Shown here one piece after another: positions 44,984-54,800 of a stretch of 64,000 bases of DNA (positions are counted from its first letter, which is position 1; each line of letters begins with the position of its first letter). The position numbers and the translations under genes are program-made. The notes beneath the pieces are model-generated. The model did no database searches and was not told where the DNA came from. It saw nothing but the letters and a program-made list of their open reading frames with translations. Source of the DNA: Macrostomum hystrix (lineage: Eukaryota; Platyhelminthes; Macrostomidae); contig CATNEN010000038.1 in the NCBI GenBank assembly GCA_950097015.1, positions 6,942,001-7,006,000 on the forward strand, written 5' to 3'.

Positions 44984-46230
44984 TTCCTATTTATGTGCCC
45001 ATGTTGACCACATCCATAGCATTTCCCTTGGTTCCTGCTCTGGTGCAGTTGGCGCTGTGGCTGGTTCAGTAGTGCTGGTTGATAAGGCCTTGCATTTACA
45101 GATGTTTTAGTAGTTGCTTGCATGTGGTTGGATTGAGAGTCAATTGAATTGCATTGCTGACTTCCCATATGTGGGTAAATTGGCTTAGTGTTTCTTATTA
45201 TATTGCTTCTTTGTGCACTATGTGTAGATTGACTTTGAAGTAGCAACTGTGTCTCTCGAACTTGTTGCGCCAGCTGTAGGGCTTGTTCTGGTGTCTCAAG
45301 GTGCAATTGGTTAGACAAATACTCTGTTACCTTTAAGTCACCAATACCTGCAATAAATTGGTCAAGCACCATAGTTTGGACTACTTCACTATTGGCATTT
45401 TCTGGATAAGCTTGAATGGCTAGATTTTGTAAGTTTGTCAAGAATTGCTCAAATGTTTCATTAGGCTTCCTAGTTAGGGTCCGAACTTCTCTTCTAAGAA
45501 CAATACTAGTTTTCTCACCTTGTCTACTCTTTAAAAATTGCACACATAAGTCATAGGTAGCATTTGGCAGTTGTTCAAGAGGTGTACCTAGAGGCATACC
45601 TGCTGATGCACATGCATTTGCCAACCAGGCTCTATAAGAACTAAAGACTGGACCTAAGAAAGCAACAAGTGTTTGAATTTTGATAGCATCAGTCAAGCTA
45701 GGGAATCTGCAAAGATAATTATCGATTCTAGCAATGAAATCAGAAAAGTCTTCCTTGCCATTAAATGGTGCTGGCTTAGGCACAGGAGGAATCTGGTAAA
45801 ATGTTGGCATAGGCTCAATGCTAGTGTGCTTTTGTGCTTGAAAAACTTGAGGCACTGGGCCTAAGAAAAGGCTAGGATTGGTAGCATTGGTTGGCTCTGA
45901 ATCGGCAATACATGATGCTTCATCTAAAAATGGATTAGTGCTTCTTGATGGATTGTGGTTTATCCACTCTTGAACTCTCATATTTTCTTGTGCAGATGAT
46001 GATGGAACATATGGTTCTCTATGACCATAATCTATATGGAAAGGATTTGTTTGTATTGTTGGTTCAGTTCTATTGATTTGTTCTGGTGGGTTAAAGAATG
46101 AATAGTCTGCATTTGGGTTTGACTGGAAGTCACCAGATTGGCCTGGCCAAGGGTTGGATTGAATTGGCACAGGTGCTCTCTGAACTGATCGATTTCTTAA
46201 TTCAATTGTGTCCATTAAGTGTTGAGACAT
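44911..46230 (-). CDS. gag: Gag polyprotein, Ty3/Gypsy
   Basis: 439 residues from the ATG at 46230. A Pro/Asn-rich N-terminus leads to a capsid-like region (PVPKPAPFNGKEDFSDFIAR through LTRKPNETFEQFLTNL), as in retrotransposon gag proteins. One CCHC zinc knuckle CYGCGQHGHINRNC (C-x2-C-x4-H-x4-C) lies near the C-terminus. It ends 73 bp into the pol frame. The leader from 46231 to the LTR is AT-rich. Confidence 0.95.
   Translation of the reverse strand: MSQHLMDTIELRNRSVQRAPVPIQSNPWPGQSGDFQSNPNADYSFFNPPEQINRTEPTIQTNPFHIDYGHREPYVPSSSAQENMRVQEWINHNPSRSTNPFLDEASCIADSEPTNATNPSLFLGPVPQVFQAQKHTSIEPMPTFYQIPPVPKPAPFNGKEDFSDFIARIDNYLCRFPSLTDAIKIQTLVAFLGPVFSSYRAWLANACASAGMPLGTPLEQLPNATYDLCVQFLKSRQGEKTSIVLRREVRTLTRKPNETFEQFLTNLQNLAIQAYPENANSEVVQTMVLDQFIAGIGDLKVTEYLSNQLHLETPEQALQLAQQVRETQLLLQSQSTHSAQRSNIIRNTKPIYPHMGSQQCNSIDSQSNHMQATTKTSVNARPYQPALLNQPQRQLHQSRNQGKCYGCGQHGHINRNCPNANQAGSRGRFQPRVPTAPPL
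44953..44980 (-). promoter_or_regulatory. Predicted -1 ribosomal frameshift signal between gag and pol
   Basis: On minus, the gag frame reads TGC CCA AAC, containing the slippery heptamer C CCA AAC (44974-44980). After an 8-base spacer comes a perfect 7-bp stem, GGCTGGA and TCCAGCC, around a 13-base loop (distal arm just 3' of this interval). This is the standard geometry for -1 frameshifting and matches the -1 offset of pol. Confidence 0.75.
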
Positions 46231-46621
46231 CACAAATGAAATGTTGAGCTAAGATCTTTATTTAACTTAACCTATTAAGACCAATATTTCTAGTTTGAGT
46301 TTGAAATGTAGTTTGAAACAAAATAAATTATTAGGTCAATACCAAAGGAGAAATATGTCATTAATGAGAGCAAGGCCTAGTTAAACCGTAGTTGCAACAT
46401 GCAATAGGGCCAACAATCAAGAGACTAGCTCTAGACTAACTGAGATTTAGTGAGACAATATATAACCAGAAAATACAGATAAAGTGTATGCCTATGTAGA
46501 TATTAACAAATTTCTATATCAGAGAAGAGATTACTCAAAACTATACAAAGTAAATGAATATGAATCCAGATTATATTAAAATAGCTAATAGATTCCAGCA
46601 GAGTCTAACATTTAGAGTATG

Positions 46622-46639
46622 GTCCTGGCGTGGTCGCCA
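46622..46639 (-). promoter_or_regulatory. Primer-binding site (tRNA-Arg type)
   Basis: On minus, two bases after the 5' LTR, TGGCGACCACGCCAGGAC. Its first 11 bases complement the 3' end of animal tRNA-Arg(UCG) (CGTGGTCGCCA, from memory). Confidence 0.65.
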
Positions 46640-46641
46640 TT

Positions 46642-47113
46642 TGTAATGAAATTATTGGTCGGTGGTCGCCATTTAAAATGAATTGTAAATCGTTTTGAAG
46701 GGCTGCAGCTTAATGTAATATAATTAGTAATATAATTAGTGATAGGGCCTACTTCTGTTATATAAATTACGCCGCTTTGCTGACGCACGCGCTTACAATA
46801 TAGAGCAAGATTAGTTAAAGGTGGTTATATTAATTATAATCTAATGTTCGAATATTCTAATTATCTAAACTTAGTGTCTAATCCTGATGCGCGCGCGCGG
46901 GTCAGAAAACCGGTTGCAACTGGTGTCACTTTATATTTAACTTGTCAAGAGTAGATTTAACAAATACTAAATACATAATTAATACAAACATCCGTACGAA
47001 AATACCGGTTATATGAGAAGATGATTAGCATAAATTTAGTTGTAATAATAACAGTACACAAGAAATATTTTGATTTTACTAACAATTTAAAATAGACGAA
47101 TTATTTCATTACA
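46642..47113 (-). repeat. 5' LTR of the Ty3/Gypsy element
   Basis: 472 bp, same sequence as 39488-39959 by visual comparison. The DNA from 47118 to 47683 between the element and ATP10 is unique and AT-rich, with no recognised gene. Confidence 0.97.
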
Positions 47114-47693
47114 TTAACTTTAACTTTTTAACTTAACTTCAAAACATTTTACAAACAAATACATGCGGTGCACAGAGTCGCAGAATAATCCCTTCAGCAG
47201 CGATAGCAATTCTCTAAGCAGTCCCTATAAATGTGGACGTGGATTTGAATCCTAAGACACGGCATTTTGGATAAAGTTATCATGTTGCTTGATTGTTGAA
47301 ATATTTTTCTTTAAGCCAGCTGTTACATGTGAAAAGAATTCGGTAAGAGAAGGTTTATTATTCATAATTTAGAGACTATTTAAGAATGAATTTTAAATAA
47401 ATTTCTCCAGTTGTTACAACTACCATGCGGGGCGAAATTAAGTAGAATATATAATTTTTTTTAGGTCAGTTATAAAATCCAGTTGAAGCTTAAAACAAGG
47501 ACAAGGCTTAAATATTAACAATAATAGTATCGGTAAATTTATGAGTACTCTGATTATTTTAAAAGGCAAGAACTATTGGATCTAACTAAGATCTACTAGA
47601 CAACAATTATAGTTTAATTTTCCATCTATCTGAATTCAGCAGCTCTAGCCGGCCAAGAAACACTAAAGTTTCGCTTTCATCAGCAGCTGCAGC

Positions 47694-50600
47694 ATGAGCA
47701 GCATGAGTTGCAGCCTATTCGAGCGGCTGTATCAGCGCTGTATTCGCAAGGTGGTGCCGGATACCAGGAAGATCTCGCCTGGCTTTCGTTTCGAGGATTT
47801 GGAGCCCCAGAACAATCCCAACCGGGCCTATGCAAACAATGTTGTGCGCACAACCAAGTACACAATAGTCACATTCCTGCCGCTCAACCTGTGGGAACAG
47901 CTGCACCGCTTCGCCAATCTCTACTTTATATTCATAGTCATCCTCAACTTCATGCCTGACGTGTCAGCCTACGCCAAGGAGCTCGCCCCGTTCCCAGTCG
48001 TGTTCGTGCTGGGCCTCACGGCGGTGAAGGACGCATTCGAGGACTTTCAGCGCTACAAGGCCGACAAGCGCGTTAATAAGAAGAAGTGCATCGTCTATAG
48101 GAGAAATCCTGGCGACTTTGTTGAAGACCAGTGCCAGAACCTGCTGCCTGGCGATATAATTCGATTGAATGAGGACGAAATTATTCCTGCCGACATCCTT
48201 CTGCTGCACAGCTCGGATCCCAGCGGCATCTGCTACATCGAGACCTCGAACCTGGACGGCGAGACCAACCTCAAGCAGAGAAGCGTTGGCATGCCGATCG
48301 ATACTGTGAGTGGCTGAACAGCTAATTGAGATATTTTTCGGCTCACGTGTTCTGAGAACCCGTTAGACTTTTAGAATCTTTAGACACTAAGATCTGTTAG
48401 ACTTGCTAGACTCTCAGAACCTGTTAGACTCTTAAAACCTGTTAGACTCTCAGAACCTGTTAGACTCTCAGAACCTGTTAGACTCTCAGAACCTGTTAGA
48501 CTCTCAGAACCTGTTAGACTCTTAAAACCTGTTAGACTCTCAGAACCTGTTAGACTCTGAAAACCTGTTAGACTCTTAAAACCTGTTAGACTCTCAGAAC
48601 CTGTTAGACTCTGAAAACCTGTTAGACTCTTAAAATCTGTTAGACTCTCAGAACCTGTTAGACTCTTAAAACCTGTTAGACTCTCAGAACCTGTTAGACT
48701 CTTAAAACCTGTTAGACTCTCAGAACCTGTTAGACTCTTAAAACCTGTTAGACTCTCAGAACCTGTTAGACTCTCAGAACCTGTTAGACTCTTAGAACCA
48801 GTTAGACTCTCAGAACCTGTTAGACTCTCAGAACCTGTTAGACTCTCAGAACCTGTTAGACTCTCAGAACCTGTTAGACTCTGAAAACCTGTTAGACTCT
48901 TAAAACCTGTTAGACTCTTAAAACCTGTTAGACTCTCAGAACCTGTTAGACTCTCAGAACCTGTTAGACTCTCAGAACCTGTTAGACTCTTAAAACCTGT
49001 TAGACTCAGAACCTGTTAGACTCTCAGAATCTGTTAGACTCTCAGAATCTGTTAGACTCTCAGAACCTGTCAGACTCTCAGAATCTGTTAGACTCTCAGA
49101 ATCTGTTAGACTCTCAGAACCTGTTAGACTCTCAGAACCTGTTAGACTCTCAGAACCTGTTAGACTCTTAAAACCTGTTAGACTCTCAGAATATGTTAGA
49201 CTCGAGTGTCTCACTCTAGCGCCATGCCATAGGTGATGCCATAAGAATGAGAATGAGCTTATACATCGCTACCTGCAATTCATAACTCAGAATTTGCAGT
49301 GACAAGATGTGTGGGTGAGCAGTGCAAACAAAGCAATAATAGATGCAGATGCACCATAGAAACAGCCACCTCAAGTTGATGCCGCTCGCCAAGCTTTTTA
49401 TAACTGAACTAACAACTCAAGGCTGAGCACTTTAATGCTTTCAAATAAAGTGACACAGACCTGTGCCCATGATAGAATTATCTGCTGTTATAGGCGTAGT
49501 GCAAGTAGCCACAATGGCCGAAGAATTTTCACCAGCAGCCTGTTACTCACGCGCACCCACCCCAAACCGCGCTATTTCTGCTTCCAGAGGGCAGGCAGGC
49601 GAGCTTCAAGAAGACGACGCGGCGCGGAGGACACAGTGAGACAGACCACAAGCTGCTGCGGCTTGAGTGGCTTGGTACTCGCAAATGAATAGCAGAAGAA
49701 ATGAGGCAGAGAGATTGCTAGCTAGAGATAAAACTATGAAAATAGACATTCTAAATGAGACCATATGCTCACAATGAGCCACAGTGAAATTTTGGTCTCC
49801 AAGGACGACAGAATTACGAGTAGGTAGTGTATTGGACCAATTTTAATGTATAGCCCTGCTACTTTTAGTTTAACCGAAAAAGATGCGAAAATTATACTAT
49901 TAACTGGATGGTTATATTGACATACATTGAAGTAAAGGTCTTGTTTTAGCTTTCGGGTGCCTAGCACAAGCAGAAAAAATGTTAAATCAAATCAAATTTT
50001 GCATTGATTTTTCGCTACTACTTTTTATTAGACTTTCGATCCATCAGCCTTCTGCTATGATGTCGAAGTGGAGCAGCCGCACCCTGACATTAACCGGTTT
50101 GAGGGAAAAATGTGAGCACGATGTCTGAGCCGATTTCACTTAACTCCTCACTGTACATTCAGCAGAGTCCACTCCACTTCTCAGTGTACATCGAGCCGAT
50201 TCCACTTCACTTCTCAGTGTACATTCAGCCGATTCCACTTCAATTCTCAGTGTACGAGCGTACATCGAGCCGATTCCACTTTACTTCTCAGTGTACATCG
50301 AGCCGATTCCACTCCACTTCTCAGTGTACATCGAGCCGATTCCACTTCACTTCTCAGTGTACATTCAGCCGATTCCACTTCAATTCTCAGTGTACGAGCG
50401 TACATTCAGCCGATTCCACTCCACTCCTCAGTGTACATTCAGCCGATTCCACTCCACTCCTCAGTGTACATTCAGCTGATTCCACTCCACTCCTCAGTGT
50501 ACATCCCTCCGATTCCACTCCACTCTTCAGTAAAGAACTTTCAATTACTCACTCAACCGTCCACAGCCTTGTTGACGACAACGAAGATCACAACGTCGCG

Positions 50601-51770
50601 ATCCACGCCGAGAACCTGATGCTTCGCGGCTGCAAGCTGAAGAACACGGAGAGCATCGTCGGGTTTGTGATCTACGCCGGCCAGGAGACAAAGGCGTCGC
50701 TGAACAACCAGGGCGCCAGGTTCAAGCGAAGCAAACTGGAGCAGCAGATTAATAAAAGCGTCATTTGGTGCATCCTGCTGTTATTCATCATGTGCATCAT
50801 AGGAGCTGTTGGTGAGCAGATAACAAGTCAAAGTACAAGTTCACAGCTTGTCGATTTCAGACGGAGATAAAAAACATGGCTAACTACGAGTAATTCACTC
50901 TCAACTGCAGCAAATGGAATCTGGACAGCCAGCTTCACCGACACTTCGGCGATCATGTTCTTGGCGCTGGTCAGCGGCAGCACAACATCATCGCCTGCCA
51001 TGCAAGCTTTCATCAACTTCTGGACTTACGTAATCATCTACCAGGTAACCAAATTGGTCTACTAACAGAAGAACCTGGGCTGCACATTCTGAAATGCGAG
51101 AAAAAAGACTATCAAAAAATGCTACCCTTATTGACACCTTCAAACCGTGAAACTCAGGCTATGATACCTTTGGGACTGTACCTGACCATCGAGTTTGTCA
51201 AGATGGGCCAGATCATGTACATTGAGAACGACATGGAACTGTACGATCCGGTGCGCAACACCATGGCAGAGTGCAAGGACTGGAACATCACGGAGGACCT
51301 CGGCCAAATCCAGTATGTGTTCTGCGACAAGACTGGCACCCTGACTGAGAACGAGATGGTTGTGAAGCGCTGCTCAATCAATGGTATCGACTATGCGGAA
51401 GGAAGTGAGTTCGTGTGAATTTAGCGGCTTATCGGTAACGTGCCCGGCTCTTGACAAAGCCACATTTATTTCGGGTTGCCTGGCGATAAGAAGTCAGGGC
51501 AGATCGCTTAAAGAATCACTTGCCTGGCGCTTAAAGAACTCTTTATCTTATCCACGCAGAAGTGACCATGGCTAACGGAAGCCAGACAGTCAGCAATGCC
51601 TCGAACGGTGGTGCCACAGCGACGACGCGCTCGGGTAGAACTCCGCGCGACGTTTCGCCGATCGCCTCGGCAACATCAAGACCCTCAAGGGCCAGCGCTT
51701 CCACAGCGCAGAAGATTCCAATGGAGCGCTTGCAGAGAAAGATTGGCCAAGTGTTTTCCGAAAAGCAACC

Positions 51771-51803
<33 letters not shown>

Positions 51804-54800
51804 CAGCCGTCTAATTGACTACTTTCTCGTCATGTCGCTGTGCAACTCCGTTTTGGTGTCGGTGCGAAAGGCTCAAGCCGCCGCGGCAGCTGCGGCAGCC
51901 ACCATAGCCGAGACCGAGCAAGTGTCGCCAATCCACAGAAATGCAGAATCTGAGGGAACAGCAGTCGGAATTCAGATGTCTGATCTGATTGCTGACGAGA
52001 ACGACGACAACGAGGCCGAGGAGGACAATCCGGAAACGACAGCAGCACTTCGCCGAGAGCGTCGCGAGGCTCGTCGAAGACAGCGCAGAGCAAACTTCAA
52101 CCTGACAGACTCGGAGCTTCAGGCGGCCTACATTTCAGACAGTCCAGACGAGGCCGCCCTGGTGTCAGCAGCCTGTCGACTCGGCGTCAAGCTGCTGCAG
52201 CGGAGCCCGCACAGGTGCGTGGTCTGGTTACCTGGCCGGGGTCCGGTGCGCGTTCGTCTGTTGCACACTCTTCCGTTTGACTCGGAGCGCAAGCGAATGT
52301 CCGTGGTGGTGCGCCACCCGCTGACCAAGGAATTGACACTGCTGACCAAGGGGGCCGACAGCGCCATTCTGAGTTTGCTCGAGTCGCCAAATTCGGATGG
52401 TAATTTCAAAGCAAGATTTGACACCGTGCGATATACCCTCGTATGAGCATATTAAATGGAAATGTGACTATAAATAGGCTTATTGTAAAAAAAACTCATG
52501 AAATCCAAAATCCCACTTTCCAATTAAATGGAATCACGCCTCAGACCCGGAGAGCGATGAGGAGCGTGTGCGCCTGAATACTCAGCTGCACCTGAAGAAC
52601 TATGCCACCCACGGCCTGCGAACTCTCTGCCTAGCCAGCAAGTCTCTGGGCGCCGAGGAGTACGCCGACTGGCTCGCCCAGCACCGTCGCGTCGACCAGT
52701 CGATGTCGGCTAACCGAGTCGCCTCTCTGAAGCGCTTGGCCTGCCTGCTTGAACGTGACCTGCGGCTGCTTGGCGTCACGGGCATCGAAGACCGGCTGCA
52801 GGATGGCGTGCAGGACACGGTGGCCAGCCTACGAGCTGCAGGCATCAGCGTCTGGGTTCTCACCGGGGACAAGCAGGTGAGGAGTCTTGTGTGTATGTGG
52901 TGCACGCGTGCGTCACGATCTTTTGTGCACACATGTCTCACACATCTCTTCCACGACAACTTACAGGAAACCGCGCTTCAGGTGTCTCTCGAAGCAAAGC
53001 TGCGCACTCCGCGCCAGACGCTGCTGTGCCTAAATGCAAGCTCTTCACGAGCAGAATGTCGAAAAAAGCTGCACAGCTTCCTGGAAAAATTGCGCCAGGA
53101 TCCAAGTAATGGACCAGACGCTGCGCATTCTGGCGCCACTGTTGTTCGTCCTGAGCTGGCTCTAGTAGTTGATGGGGACACTTTGAAGCACTGTCTAGCC
53201 AAGCCGAAGCCAGGGGACGCCGCGAGGGGCAATTGTTGTGGCAGTGAGTGGAGCTGAATACAAAGCATCATATCTATAAGCCCAATTTGATGAATTTTGC
53301 ATGAATTTCGAAAGAAATCAAATACTCAAAACTAAAAAGTTTCGTCATTGAATTGTAAATGAAAAAATTGCCCGAAACGCAGGCGAAACTCACGAAAGTG
53401 GCGCCGTAACTGAACGAAGCAGTCGCGGCGCGGAACTCGATGAAGACGTCACGGTGGACGCAGAGGACGACGATCTTCGCTCTGACTTTCTCCGCCTAGC
53501 CGAGCAGTGCGCCTCCGTGATCTGCTGTCGCGCCGCACCGCGCCAGAAGGCCGCCGTCGTGGAGCTGGTAAAAAGCAAAGGCGCCCGCATCTTAGCCATT
53601 GGAGACGGCGCCAACGATGTGAACATGATCCAGACAGCGGACGTAGGTGTAGGCATCTCCGGTCAGGAGGGCATGCAGGCGGTGATGGCGGCGGACTTTG
53701 CGTTGGCGAGATTTCGTTTTCTCAAACGCCTGTTGCTGGTTCACGGGCACTGGTGCTACGATAGACTCGCCCGTTTGGGTGAGCTGACTAAAATGAGCTA
53801 TGCCAATGAATTACAAATCTGAGTTATGCGGTCGCATAGCTTATGAATATTTAGCAGCCTTCAATTCAATGTGATTAATACACCGTACCCCGAATCGGAA
53901 ATTTACAGCCCTCCTTCTGTTCTACAAGAATGCGCTCTACTGCTTTCTGCTGTTCTGGTACCAGGTGTTCAATGGGTTCAGTGGCCAGGTGAATATCGGC
54001 CAACTCTACCAGCTGTTTTTCAACTTAGTAATGACATCGCTTCCGCCACTGGTGATGGGAATTCTAGACAAAAACATCCGCGCCGACATCTTGATGGCGA
54101 ATCCGATTCTGTACACTGACTCCATGAACTCGCGCAGCTTTCTGCCCAGCCACTTCTGGTACAACATCTCCGATGCGGTTTGGCAGTCGCTTGTCATCTT
54201 CATGGTGCCTTACTTTGCCATCGCTGACTCTGACTGGGATGTGTTCAGCTTCGGCGACATTGTGACCGGCGCCGCTGTAATCACATCGGTGCTGCACAAT
54301 GCAATTGAAGTCAAGGGCTGGATGATGCTGCACTGGTTCGCCTTTGTTGGTATATATAATAGAAACCCTAATACATAGAAATTAAGCAATGCACAGATCA
54401 TTCTACCGACACACTGTTCACTCTACAGACACACTGCTCACTCTAAAGACTCACTCTTTACTCTAAGGACACACTGCTCACTCTAAGGACACACTGCTCA
54501 CTCTAAGGACACACTGCTCACTCTAAGGACACACTGCTCACTCTAAGGACACACTGCTCACTCTAAAGACACACTGCTCACTCTAAGGACACACTGCTCA
54601 CTCTAAAGACACACTGCTCACTCTAAGGACACACTGCTCACTCTAAAGACACACTGTTCACTCTACAGACACACTGCTCACTCTACAGACACACTGTTCA
54701 CTCTACAGACACACTGCTCACTCTACAGACACACTGTTCACTCTAAAGACACACTGTTCACTCTAAAGACACACTGCTCACTCTACAGACACACTGTTCA

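Larger units (their letters stand above)
39488..47113 (-). mobile_element. Complete Ty3/Gypsy LTR retrotransposon
   Basis: A 7.6-kb element on the minus strand, flanked by a TTAA target duplication (39484-39487 and 47114-47117). LTRs of 472 bp (39488-39959 and 46642-47113) start TGTAATGAAAT and end ATTTCATTACA, and look identical by eye. Order on minus is LTR, primer site, gag, pol (PR-RT-RH-IN), about 1.2 kb without a clear ORF, purine tract, LTR. There is no env-like ORF. Intact frames and matching LTRs imply a recent insertion. Confidence 0.97.
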
